A stretch of 58,018 nucleotides of DNA, from assembly GCF_006546735.2 (NCBI RefSeq), contig NZ_VICD02000075.1, positions 1 to 58,018 of the forward strand, in the 5' to 3' direction. This document shows, one piece after another, positions 25,018 through 35,777 of the stretch. Each line of letters starts with the position of its first letter. Position 1 is the stretch's first letter. The notes under the pieces are model-generated. The model was not told the DNA's origin. It searched no databases and saw nothing but the letters and a program-made list of their open reading frames with translations. Position numbers and translations under genes: made by a program. Origin of the DNA: Marilutibacter maris. Lineage in GTDB: Bacteria; Pseudomonadota; Gammaproteobacteria; Xanthomonadales; Xanthomonadaceae.

Positions 25018-27840
25018 TTATTCGGGACTTGCGTCGCCCTGGAGCGGATTGACGAGCGCATCGGCGACGAGCTGGGTCTGCTCGGCGACGTGGTCCGCAT
25101 AGTGGCCCGCAGCCGGCGACGGCGAACGCAGACGTCCGGCGTAGTGCAGGCTCTGCTTGCCTTGCAGGCAGTGGATCAGGTGGTGGCGGATCTGGTACCA
25201 CGCCCCCTGGTTCTGCGGCTCTTCCTGACACCAGACCACGTCGGTGGCCTTGGAGAAACGCTTCAGCTCGGCCGACAACAGGTTGCGCGGGAACGGGTAC
25301 AGCTGTTCGATGCGGACGATCGCGACGTCTTCCAGGCCGTCCTTCTGCGCCTGCTCCAGCAGGTCGTAGTAGACCTTGCCGCCGCACACCACCACGCGCT
25401 TGACCTTCTTCGGGTCGGCGGCGGCGTCCGGGATCAGGTGCTGGAACTCGCCATCGGCCAGCTCGTCCAGGGTCGAGACCGCGAGCTTGTGGCGCAGCAG
25501 CGACTTGGGCGTCATCACCACCAGCGGCTTGCGGGTGGTCATCAGCATCTGCCGGCGGATCATGTGATACGCCTGCGCCGGGGTGGTCGGCGTGCAGACG
25601 ATCATGTTTTCCAGCGCGCACAGCTGCAGGAAGCGCTCCAGGCGCGCCGAGCTGTGCTCGGGGCCCTGGCCTTCGTAGCCGTGCGGCAGGAACAGCGCCA
25701 GTCCGCACAGACGGCCCCACTTGGCCTCGCCGGAGGACAGGAACTGGTCGATCACCACCTGGGCGCCGTTGGCGAAGTCGCCGAACTGGGCTTCCCAGAT
25801 GTCCAGCGTCATCGGGTCGGTGGTCGAGTAGCCGTACTCGAAGCCCAGCACCGCTTCCTCGCTGAGCAGCGAGTCGATGATGGTCACGTCCGAGGGCGTG
25901 TCGACCAGCCGGCGCAGCGGCAGGATGTACTCGTCGGTGCTCTGCTCGTGCAGGATCGCGTGGCGGTGGAAGAAGGTGCCGCGACCGCAGTCCTGGCCGA
26001 CCAGGCGCAGCTTGTAGCCCTCGGTCAGCAGGGTGGCGTAGGCCAGGTTCTCGGCGAAGCCCCAGTCGCCGGAGAGCTCGCCGGCGGCCATCTTGCGGCG
26101 GTCGTCGTAGATCTTGGCCACGCGCGGGTGCAGCTTGACCTCGGCCGGAACCTCGTTGATCAGTCCGGCCAGCTTGCGCAACTCGCCGCCATCGAAACGG
26201 GTGTCGACCTGATCGCTGAGCTGGCCCTTGAGGAAGCGCGGCCAGTCGATGGTGAACTCGTCGGACTTGGCCTCGGCCAGCTCGGTGGTGACCTCGCCGT
26301 TGTCGAGACGGTCGCGGTAGGCGTCGACCAGCTGCTGCGCCTCTTCGGCCTCCAGCACGCCCTCGGCGACCAGCTTCTCGGCGTACATCGCGCGCGGGGT
26401 CGGGTGCTTGCGGATCTTCTGGTACATCAGCGGCTGGGTCGCCGCCGGCTCGTCGGCCTCGTTGTGGCCGTGGCGGCGGTAGCAGACCAGGTCGATGACC
26501 ACGTCCTTGCCGAAGGTGTTGCGGAAGTCCAGCGCCAGCTCGGCGCAGAACACCACCGCCTCCGGGTCGTCGCCGTTCACGTGCAGCACCGGCGCGCCGA
26601 CCATCTTGGCGACGTCGGTGCAGTACAGGGTCGAACGGGCGTCCTGGCGGTCGCTGGTGGTGAAGCCGACCTGGTTGTTGATCACGATGTGGACGGTGCC
26701 GCCGACCGCGAAGCCGCGCGCCTGCGACATCTGCAGCAGCTCCATCACCACGCCCTGGCCGGCGAACGCGGCGTCGCCGTGCATCAGCACGGGCAGCACC
26801 TGGCCGCGGCCGTCATCGCCGCGACGGACCTGGCGCGAACGCACGCTGCCGGCGACCACCGGATCGACGATCTCCAGGTGCGAGGGATTGAAGGCCAACG
26901 CCAGGTGGACCGGGCCGCCGGGGGTGGCGATGTCGGCCGAGAAGCCCATGTGGTACTTGACGTCGCCGGTGTGGGCGCGATCGCTCTGCGGGTGCTCGAA
27001 CTTGCCCTCGAACTCGTCGAACAGCTGCCGGGGCGGCTTGCCGAGCGTGTTGACCAGCACGTTGAGGCGGCCGCGATGGGCCATGCCGACGATCACGTCC
27101 TGCACGCCGTTGGCGCCGGCGCGATGGATCAGGGTGTCCATCAGCGGGATCAGGCTGTCGCCGCCCTCCAGCGAGAAGCGCTTCTGGCCGACGTACTTGG
27201 TGCCCAGGTAGCGCTCCAGGCCCTCGGCCGCGGTCAGGCGCTCGAGGATCCGCTTGCGGTCCGCGGCCGCGCGGCCGAAGCGGCCGCCGGCCTTCTCCAG
27301 CCGCTCATACACCCAGCGGCGCTGCTCGGCGTCGGAGATGTGCATGAACTCGGCGCCGATCGGGCCGGTATAGGTGGCCTTGAGCAGGTCGATCAGCTCG
27401 CCGAGCTTCATCCGTTCGCGTCCGGCGACGCCGCCGGTGCTGAACTCTGCCGAGAAGTCGGACTTGTTCAGGCGGTGGAACGGCAGGTCCAGGTCCGGGG
27501 CCTCCAGCTTCTCGAGCATCCCCAGCGGGTCGATGTCGGCGGCCAGATGACCGCGCGAGCGGTAGGCGGTGATCAGGCGTCCGACCGAACGCTCGCGCTC
27601 GTCGCCACCGCCGGAGCTGGCGGCCTTGCCGGCGTTGCGGGCGGCGACGGCGATGCTGTCGAGGACCGCCGAGTGCGGCACGTCGCCGGCCTCGCGACCC
27701 TTGAAGCCGTCGAAATAGGCCTTCCACTTGGGCCCGACACTGTCGGGATCGACCAGGTACTGCTCGTACAGGTCTTCGATATAGGCGCCGTTGGCGCCGA
27801 GCTGCGACGACTGGGAAAACTGCTTTAGGAGGCTGTCCAC
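25018..27840 (-). CDS. sucA: 2-Oxoglutarate dehydrogenase E1 component
   Basis: E1o decarboxylates 2-oxoglutarate with thiamine diphosphate and succinylates the lipoyl arm of SucB. A GTG start at 27840 gives 940 aa (VDSLLKQFSQSSQLGANGAYIEDLYEQYL), matching the family N terminus. The longer in-frame start at 27912 is a TTG next to the predicted transcription start and adds unconserved sequence, so it is rejected. Visible features: the ThDP-binding GDAAFAGQGVVMELLQMSQ and NNQVGFTTSDRQDARST, and the transketolase-like C-terminal half (EAVLGFEYGYSTTDP, FLPHGYEGQGPEHSSARLERFL). It is the first gene of sucA-sucB-lpd, which joins the TCA cycle to succinyl-CoA. Confidence 0.96.
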   Translation of the reverse strand: MDSLLKQFSQSSQLGANGAYIEDLYEQYLVDPDSVGPKWKAYFDGFKGREAGDVPHSAVLDSIAVAARNAGKAASSGGGDERERSVGRLITAYRSRGHLAADIDPLGMLEKLEAPDLDLPFHRLNKSDFSAEFSTGGVAGRERMKLGELIDLLKATYTGPIGAEFMHISDAEQRRWVYERLEKAGGRFGRAAADRKRILERLTAAEGLERYLGTKYVGQKRFSLEGGDSLIPLMDTLIHRAGANGVQDVIVGMAHRGRLNVLVNTLGKPPRQLFDEFEGKFEHPQSDRAHTGDVKYHMGFSADIATPGGPVHLALAFNPSHLEIVDPVVAGSVRSRQVRRGDDGRGQVLPVLMHGDAAFAGQGVVMELLQMSQARGFAVGGTVHIVINNQVGFTTSDRQDARSTLYCTDVAKMVGAPVLHVNGDDPEAVVFCAELALDFRNTFGKDVVIDLVCYRRHGHNEADEPAATQPLMYQKIRKHPTPRAMYAEKLVAEGVLEAEEAQQLVDAYRDRLDNGEVTTELAEAKSDEFTIDWPRFLKGQLSDQVDTRFDGGELRKLAGLINEVPAEVKLHPRVAKIYDDRRKMAAGELSGDWGFAENLAYATLLTEGYKLRLVGQDCGRGTFFHRHAILHEQSTDEYILPLRRLVDTPSDVTIIDSLLSEEAVLGFEYGYSTTDPMTLDIWEAQFGDFANGAQVVIDQFLSSGEAKWGRLCGLALFLPHGYEGQGPEHSSARLERFLQLCALENMIVCTPTTPAQAYHMIRRQMLMTTRKPLVVMTPKSLLRHKLAVSTLDELADGEFQHLIPDAAADPKKVKRVVVCGGKVYYDLLEQAQKDGLEDVAIVRIEQLYPFPRNLLSAELKRFSKATDVVWCQEEPQNQGAWYQIRHHLIHCLQGKQSLHYAGRLRSPSPAAGHYADHVAEQTQLVADALVNPLQGDASPE

Positions 27841-27920
27841 GATGGCATCGGGAAACTCAAGGGGAGGGGCTGGACCGTCCGCGGGCGCGATTCGCGCCTT
27901 AATGGGGGCCAAGACGCGGA

Positions 27921-27926
27921 ATTATA
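27921..27926 (-). promoter_or_regulatory. Consensus -10 (TATAAT, minus strand) for sucA-sucB-lpd
   Basis: The minus strand reads TATAAT 81 bases before the sucA GTG. No TTGACA is seen at the right spacing in the GC-rich upstream bases, so another factor may assist. Transcription would start near 27914. Confidence 0.5.
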
Positions 27927-28027
27927 ACGGCAGCAGGGGGGGCGGCGGCCACCACCTAAAGTCGAAAGAACCGTTCTGGCGAGGTCGCGGGTCATGCGCG
28001 GGTCATCCTCGACCGCCGCCGCGGGGC

Positions 28028-28930
28028 TCACAGGCCCAGTGCGCGGAACTCGGTACAGGGGCGGGCGCGCTCCCAGACCTCGCGGAAACCGGCGCGCAGC
28101 TGGCGCGCGCGGCCGGGTGCGTCGAGCCGGGTCTCGCCCTCGAAGCGGTGGCCGAGGGTGCGGGTGTACCAGCCGCCGCGGTCGTTGACCGCGTAGGCGC
28201 CGGCGAAATCGCGGTCGACCGGCTCTTCGATCACCCGGAACGCGATCGCCGACGGCAGCCGTTGCGACAGCGCGATCAGCGGCGCCTGTTCGCGCTGCGG
28301 CGGGCCCGGGTCCTGCAGCAGGATCCTCAGCTCGCCGCCGGCGATCGCGAAGCGGCGGAACGCGGTCATCAACCCGGGCCGGTCCAGCAGACCCGGGTCC
28401 AGCTCGCGGCTGTACACGCACAGCAGACGGCCGGCGCTGGCGACCAGGCCCAGCATCGCCGCCAGCGCGGTCTCGCGGTCGCCGACCGGATTGGGGCCGT
28501 CGACCACCCGGGACATGGTCTGGTGTTCGATCCCGGCTTCCTCGAAGCGCGGACCCTCGGGCAGGAAGCCGTGGCGCAGGTAGAAGTCGATCGCGTCGAC
28601 CTGCGCGTGCAGCGACAGCGAGCGCCAGTGATGGACGCGCGTGCGCTCGATCAGCGCCTCCAGCAGTGCGCTGCCGACGCCGCGGCCGCGCCATTGCGGG
28701 AGCACCGCCATCCGTCCGATCCGCCGCTGGGGCGTCAGCCGGCCGGTGCCGATCGGCTGGCCGTCGCCGTCGCGGGCCAGGACGTGGTCGCACAGCGGGT
28801 CGAGCGCGTCGAGCTCAAGTTCGGCCGGGACGCCCTGTTCGCGCACGAACACCGCCTCGCGGATCGCGCGCAGCGCGGGCAGGGCGGTGGCGTAGTCGAC
28901 CGCCTCGACGCCGAAGCCGGTCGCGCTCAA
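28028..28930 (-). CDS. GNAT N-acetyltransferase fused to an uncharacterised C-terminal domain
   Basis: The 300-aa protein has a GNAT domain (about 1-145). It is YjcF/ElaA-like at the start (AIREAVFVREQGVPAELELDALD), with the acetyl-CoA loop LPQWRGRGVGSALLEALIE and the C-terminal strand AIDFYLRHGFLPEGPRFEEAGIEH. A second domain of about 150 aa follows (LRILLQDPGPPQREQAPLIALSQRLPS and GGWYTRTLGHRFEG), which resembles the DUF7931 / phospholipase-D-like fold seen after GNAT domains in gamma-proteobacteria. The TTG start overlaps the stop of roxA by four bases (TTGA) behind GGGAG, a sign of translational coupling. Substrate unknown; the overlap hints at a ribosome or translation role, but that is inference. 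Confidence 0.75.
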   Translation of the reverse strand: MSATGFGVEAVDYATALPALRAIREAVFVREQGVPAELELDALDPLCDHVLARDGDGQPIGTGRLTPQRRIGRMAVLPQWRGRGVGSALLEALIERTRVHHWRSLSLHAQVDAIDFYLRHGFLPEGPRFEEAGIEHQTMSRVVDGPNPVGDRETALAAMLGLVASAGRLLCVYSRELDPGLLDRPGLMTAFRRFAIAGGELRILLQDPGPPQREQAPLIALSQRLPSAIAFRVIEEPVDRDFAGAYAVNDRGGWYTRTLGHRFEGETRLDAPGRARQLRAGFREVWERARPCTEFRALGL

Positions 28931-30258
28931 TGCCCGCTCCCGTCGTCGGGCCCGTCATCATCCTCGCCGGCGTCGGGCGCGTAGCTGGCCCCGTTGCCGC
29001 CGTCGTCGTCGCCGAACTGCAGCTGGTAGTGGCCGGCCCGGAACAGCTCGAACACGCAGTCGCGGCCCTTCTGCGACAGCGCCCGGTAGTCGCCGCCGTC
29101 CAATGCGGTGGCATTGGCGATCCGCGCCGCGTCGCGGGCGGACAGGGCAAGGATCCGGCCGCTGACGAACAGGCGCGCGCCGCGGCTGGCCCTGCGCCAG
29201 GCCATCCGCGACCACGGATGGCGTTCCAGCAGCGCGCCCTGTTCGAGGTCCCATTCGACCTCGATCCGTGAGCGCTCCGGTCCGGCCGCGACCACCTCGC
29301 CGGCGCTGCGGTAGACGGTCATGAAACGGCCGAACCAGTCGCCCAGGCGTTCGGGGTCGTTCATCCGCAGCATGTTCAGCGCCTCGACCGCGCGGTTCAT
29401 CGCCGCGGTGTCGATCTGCGCCGGGTCGGCGGCCGGCGCCAGGTCGGGGTCGTGGTAGCGCAGGGTGTCGTCGGCGTCCGCGGCGAGGGTGTCGACGAAG
29501 TCGCCGAGCAGTTCGGCCGCCGACGGCGCACGCATGCCGACCGAGAAGGTCAGGCAGGCATCCTCGGCGACGCCGTGATGGGGCACGTTGGGCGGCAGGT
29601 AGAGCATGTCGCCGGGACCGAGCACCCAATCGTGGGTCGGCTCGAACTCGCGCAGCAGCTTCAGCTCGACGTCGTTGCGGAAGTCCAGCGACGGCTTCGC
29701 GCCCCCCAGCGCCACCGATGCATCGATCTGCCAGCGCCGGTGGCCCTGGGCCTGCAGCAGGAACACGTCGTACTGGTCGACATGGGCGCCGACCGAGCCG
29801 CCGGGGGCGGCGAACGAGACCATGATGTCGTCGATGCGCCAGCGCGGCAGGAAATCGAAGTGTTCCAGCAGGGCGCCGACGTCGGCGTCCCACTTGTCGA
29901 CGTCCTGGACCAGCAGGGTCCAGTCCTGGTGCGGCATGCCGGGAAACTCGTCCTCACGGAACGGTCCGCTGCGCAGCTGCCAGTGGTCGCCGGCGCGGTC
30001 GTGGCTGACGATCCGCGACAACGCCAGTTCCTCGCAGGCCAGCCCGGCCAGGTCCTCGGGCTGGATCGGCGAGACGAAGCCGGCGAACGCATTGCGGATC
30101 AGCAGCGGCCGCTTCTGCCAGTAGTCGCGCAGGAACTCGGCCGGGGCCATGCCCAGCAGCGACCGCCCCCCCGCATCGACCTCGAGCGGCAGCGGGCGGG
30201 CGCGACGCGAGGGCCTTGCGGCCGACGGTCTGGAGGAGGTCTTGTTGGTCTTGCCCAT
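28927..30258 (-). CDS. roxA: Ribosomal protein L16 arginine hydroxylase, RoxA/YcfD-type JmjC oxygenase
   Basis: This 2-oxoglutarate/Fe(II) oxygenase family hydroxylates an arginine of ribosomal protein uL16. ATG 30258 gives 443 aa. The core matches RoxA: FLRDYWQKRPLLIRNAF at its start, iron ligands HVD (His159, Asp161) with HVDQYDVFLLQAQGHRRW, LGPGDMLYLPPNVPHHGVAED with the distal His (227 or 228), then the dimerisation and winged-helix C-terminal regions. It is about 70 aa longer than the E. coli protein because of a basic Ser/Arg-rich N-terminal tail (1-27) and an acidic Asp/Gly-rich C-terminal tail. It lies 49 bp after the VOC gene and overlaps the GNAT gene. Confidence 0.9.
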   Translation of the reverse strand: MGKTNKTSSRPSAARPSRRARPLPLEVDAGGRSLLGMAPAEFLRDYWQKRPLLIRNAFAGFVSPIQPEDLAGLACEELALSRIVSHDRAGDHWQLRSGPFREDEFPGMPHQDWTLLVQDVDKWDADVGALLEHFDFLPRWRIDDIMVSFAAPGGSVGAHVDQYDVFLLQAQGHRRWQIDASVALGGAKPSLDFRNDVELKLLREFEPTHDWVLGPGDMLYLPPNVPHHGVAEDACLTFSVGMRAPSAAELLGDFVDTLAADADDTLRYHDPDLAPAADPAQIDTAAMNRAVEALNMLRMNDPERLGDWFGRFMTVYRSAGEVVAAGPERSRIEVEWDLEQGALLERHPWSRMAWRRASRGARLFVSGRILALSARDAARIANATALDGGDYRALSQKGRDCVFELFRAGHYQLQFGDDDGGNGASYAPDAGEDDDGPDDGSGH

Positions 30259-30307
30259 CGGAATTGGGGGTCCTGGGGGATCGGAGGGGGAGCGGGAAGG
30301 CGCGCGG

Positions 30308-30709
30308 TCAGGCCCCCGCAGGCTCATCGTAGCCGCGGCCGAGGAATTGGATCAGGCACCAGCCGTGCCCGAACGGGTCGGCGATCTGCGCCAGCCGGCC
30401 CCAGTGGGCTTCGCGGACCGGGCCCTCCTGGATCGCCCCGGCCGCCAGCGCCCGCGTCAACGCGGCGTCGAGATCGTCGACGCAAAGATCGCCGTGCAGC
30501 GGGCTCCAGTGACGCTCGTAGCGGCGCGGCTGGTCGCTCGCGCCGATGCTGCCGGCGGGTTTGGCCAGCAGGTAGAGCGGCACTTCCAGGCCCAGCAGCT
30601 CGAGCACGCCTGCGCCCAGGCGCCGGCCCGGATGCAGGCCGAACGCCGCGCAATAGAACGCCTGCGCGGCGTCGATGTCGGGCACGTCGATGTTCAGCAG
30701 CAGGTTCAA
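30308..30709 (-). CDS. VOC (glyoxalase/bleomycin-resistance-fold) family protein
   Basis: The 133-aa protein consists of two beta-alpha-beta-beta-beta modules, as in glyoxalase I-like metal enzymes. The first opens LLNIDVPDIDAAQAFYCAAFGLHPG, the second HGDLCVDDLDAALTRALAAGA, and the C terminus has REAHWGRLAQIADPFGHGWCLIQ, the usual closing strand pair. The start is TTG 30709; no ATG is available close to the first strand. The substrate cannot be predicted. It lies between purB and roxA on the same strand; the 185-bp gap to purB shows nothing gene-like. Confidence 0.8.
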   Translation of the reverse strand: MNLLLNIDVPDIDAAQAFYCAAFGLHPGRRLGAGVLELLGLEVPLYLLAKPAGSIGASDQPRRYERHWSPLHGDLCVDDLDAALTRALAAGAIQEGPVREAHWGRLAQIADPFGHGWCLIQFLGRGYDEPAGA

Positions 30710-30894
30710 GGCGGTGGGCCTGGCGGGCCAGGACGGGCCCGGTTCGGGGGACGGATTCTACCTGTCCCCGGGTCGGCGCCGTGTCGTCGCCGGCATTCCG
30801 GCCGCTGCCCGGGGGCGGTGTTCTCGGGACAAGCGGCCGAGGCGGGAAGGGTCGCGCCATGCGGCCCTTTTACATGTGCGGAAAGGCGATGCGA

Positions 30895-32322
<1,428 letters not shown>

Positions 32323-32421
32323 ACGCCGATGGCCCGGGGCCGTGGTGCCGGCTCACGCACCGGCCACGCCCGCGCCCGTATCCTGCGGGCCGATGATCGG
32401 TTTTTGAACCCGGAGGACGGC

Positions 32422-33810
<1,389 letters not shown>

Positions 33811-33837
33811 GCGGGCCGGGCGGTCGGGGATGCGGAA

Positions 33838-33864
33838 GCGGAGGGGCGCAGGCGCCCGCTCCGC
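33838..33864 (+). terminator. GC-rich hairpin after fumC (no T-run)
   Basis: GCGGAGGGGCGC pairs with GCGCCCGCTCCGC with one bulge across AG, 27 bases past the fumC stop. It lies between convergent genes and could serve both, although T-runs are absent. Confidence 0.45.
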
Positions 33865-33894
33865 AATGACCTGTTCCGACGCTGGTCGGGTCGA

Positions 33895-34266
33895 TCAGTT
33901 GTTGGCGGCTTCTTCCAGCGCGTTGCTGGCCGGAGCGGCATTGTTGGTCTTGTACTTCTCGATCAGCACGCCGGCGCCGTTGAACTCGAACACGGTCGAC
34001 TCGTTGATGTTCTTGCCGAAGGTCCTGATCTTGGAGAAATCGTAGTACCAGGCCTGGTTGGAGCCCAGCTGTTCCTTGCGTCCCGGGTGACCGATCGCTT
34101 CGACGACCTGGTCCTTGGTGGTCTTGCCGATCTCGAAGGAATCGAACTGCTCGGCACTGATCTGGGTGCCGGTCTTGTGCGAGAGGAAGTCGATCGCGTG
34201 CGCGGAGGAGAAGGCCATCGACAGTGCGACTACGGCCAGTACCTTGTGAACCAGTACTTTCTTCAT
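33895..34266 (-). CDS. Small exported protein with a BamE/SmpA-like fold
   Basis: The 123-aa protein has a clear Sec signal peptide (MKKVLVHKVLAVVALSMAFSSAHA, likely cut after Ala24) and no lipobox, so it would be soluble periplasmic, not a BamE lipoprotein. The mature part resembles the BamE/OmlA fold: FDSFEIGKTTKDQVVEAIGHPGRKEQ, then AWYYDFSK and a strand ending FEFNGAGVLIEKY. This fold often mediates protein binding. SD AAGGAC precedes the ATG. It is separated from the upstream YggN-like genes by their terminator, so it needs its own promoter in the 125 bp before it; none is obvious. Specific role unknown. Confidence 0.75.
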   Translation of the reverse strand: MKKVLVHKVLAVVALSMAFSSAHAIDFLSHKTGTQISAEQFDSFEIGKTTKDQVVEAIGHPGRKEQLGSNQAWYYDFSKIRTFGKNINESTVFEFNGAGVLIEKYKTNNAAPASNALEEAANN

Positions 34267-34391
34267 GATTGCTTGTCCTTGTGGCAGTGCGGTAAAGATG
34301 CCGGGCCCATTCCCTTAGGCTGTCCGTCACGAGGCGGCCAGGCCGCGGCGGCGCCAGCCTAGCACGGCCGGATATCCGCATTCCGGGCAGG

Positions 34392-34427
34392 AAATCAAAT
34401 AAAAAGGCCCCGCGATCGGCGGGGCCT
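34392..34427 (-). terminator. Rho-independent terminator of the gntR-ABC-yggN operon
   Basis: On the minus strand a perfect 9-bp stem (AGGCCCCGC / GCGGGGCCT, five-base loop) is followed by TTTTTATTTGATTT. It lies 29 bases past the stop of the last YggN-like gene. Confidence 0.93.
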
Positions 34428-34455
34428 GCAATGGGTGAACGGTAGTGGCGGATTT

Positions 34456-35076
34456 TCAGATGTCGACCTTGCCCTCGTCCATGCAGTCGTCGATGTCGCC
34501 CTGGTCCATGTCGGCATAGGGAACGAACTCCGGCAACGACTCGACCAGTGCCTGCTGGGTTTCCAGCATCGGCGGCAACTGTTGGCACAGTTGGGTGACG
34601 GAGGCCTTGATCTTGCCTTCGATGTCGTTCTCGAGGCGCTTCTCGATGTCCTGCTCGCTGTCGCCGGTGAAGATCCCCTTGATCGCCTCGCCGACGGCGT
34701 CGGTCGCCAGCTCGGCGGCCTGCAGGCCGATCTCGGCGCCGGCGGCGCCGACTTCGGCGACGTGGCCGCGGTACTTCAACAGCAGCGCGCGCTGCGCGTC
34801 GTCGATCTCGATCTGGCGGTCGCCGACATAGAAGTCGCCGGCCGGGGTGATCCTGGCCTCGGGCGCATCCTTGTCCGCGCCCTTGGCATCGAGCTCGATG
34901 TCCTCGGACTGGATCTCGGTGCGCACCTTCTCGCGGACTTCCTGCATCCTCCCGCGCAGCTCCGAGGTCGTCTTGCGGCTGGCGTCGGCGGCGCCCTGCG
35001 CGGCGTTGTTGTCCTGTCCGCAGGCGGCCAGCAGCGGCAGCATGCAGAGCAGGGCGGTGGCGAGGTGCTTCTTCAT
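34456..35076 (-). CDS. YggN-like (DUF2884-type) lipoprotein, second of two paralogues
   Basis: The 206-aa protein starts MKKHLATALLCMLPLLAACG; the LAAC lipobox makes Cys19 the lipid-bearing residue. The body has a charged helical stretch (about 30-60), a signature ARITPAGDFYVGDRQIEIDDAQRALLLKYRGHV, helices AEIGLQAAELATDAVGEAIKGIF, and a C-terminal region with two cysteines (TQLCQQLPPM and DIDDCMDE). It is clearly homologous to the preceding gene, which has the same order of motifs. The ITPxGDF..I....R..L..Y pattern recalls YggN/DUF2884; that family name is my inference. It begins 14 bases after its paralogue and ends before the operon terminator. Confidence 0.75.
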   Translation of the reverse strand: MKKHLATALLCMLPLLAACGQDNNAAQGAADASRKTTSELRGRMQEVREKVRTEIQSEDIELDAKGADKDAPEARITPAGDFYVGDRQIEIDDAQRALLLKYRGHVAEVGAAGAEIGLQAAELATDAVGEAIKGIFTGDSEQDIEKRLENDIEGKIKASVTQLCQQLPPMLETQQALVESLPEFVPYADMDQGDIDDCMDEGKVDI

Positions 35077-35090
35077 GGTCGGGTCTCCGG

Positions 35091-35741
35091 TCAACGCGAT
35101 GCGAACTCGTCGCGGATCTGCTTCTCGCAGCCGTCGATGTCGCTCGTTTCAAGGGTGGCGTACGGTCGGAACTGCGGCACGCTGGCGGCGAGTCGTTGCT
35201 GCGAGTCCATCAGCGCGGGCAGTTGCATGCACAGCCCGCGCACCGCGGGTTCGATCTGTTGGGCGACGCTGCGTTCCACGCGCCGCTCCAGGCTTCCGGT
35301 CATCGCGCCGAACAGCAGGCCGGCCCAGGAGGTGTCCACGGCATCGAGCGCGGCTTCCGCGCTGCGCTGGCCGATGGCGATGCCGGAGCGGGCGATGTCC
35401 AGGACCTGCCCGCGATAGGCGAGCAGGTCCCGGCGCTGCCGGGCGTCGATCGCCAACGTGCGGCCCTCGACCAGGAAATCGCCCGCGGGGGTGATCTCCG
35501 CCGGAGGAAGCTCGTCGCGGGCGTGCCCGGAGGTGCCGAAGCGAAGACTGCCGTCCAGGCGCAGGTTCTCCTCTTCCAGCTCCCGCAGCGCCCGGGCCAG
35601 ATCGGTGCGGACTTCCTCGCGGGCCTCGGCCAGATCCCGGCGGATCTCCTCGCCGATGCCGTCCGCCTCGCGGTCCGCGGCCTGGCCGGCCAGCGGCAGC
35701 AGCAGGGCCAGTGCGATGATGGTGATTCGCATGCGCTTCAT
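35091..35741 (-). CDS. YggN-like (DUF2884-type) exported protein, first of two paralogues
   Basis: The 216-aa protein has a Sec signal peptide (MKRMRITIIALALLLPLAGQAA) without a lipobox, so unlike its neighbour it would be soluble in the periplasm. A charged coiled-coil-like helix (about 23-60, rich in Glu/Arg) leads to AEITPAGDFLVEGRTLAIDARQRRDLLAYRGQVLD and a helical C-terminal half with cysteines in VRGLCMQLPALM and DIDGCEKQ, which match the paralogue in position. ATG 35741 follows AAGGAC. It lies 36 bp after the ABC permease gene and is probably in the same transcript. One soluble and one lipidated copy suggest division of labour. Confidence 0.75.
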   Translation of the reverse strand: MKRMRITIIALALLLPLAGQAADREADGIGEEIRRDLAEAREEVRTDLARALRELEEENLRLDGSLRFGTSGHARDELPPAEITPAGDFLVEGRTLAIDARQRRDLLAYRGQVLDIARSGIAIGQRSAEAALDAVDTSWAGLLFGAMTGSLERRVERSVAQQIEPAVRGLCMQLPALMDSQQRLAASVPQFRPYATLETSDIDGCEKQIRDEFASR

Positions 35742-35777
35742 CTCGATCGTGTCCTTCGGGGTGACGGGGGGCGCGAC

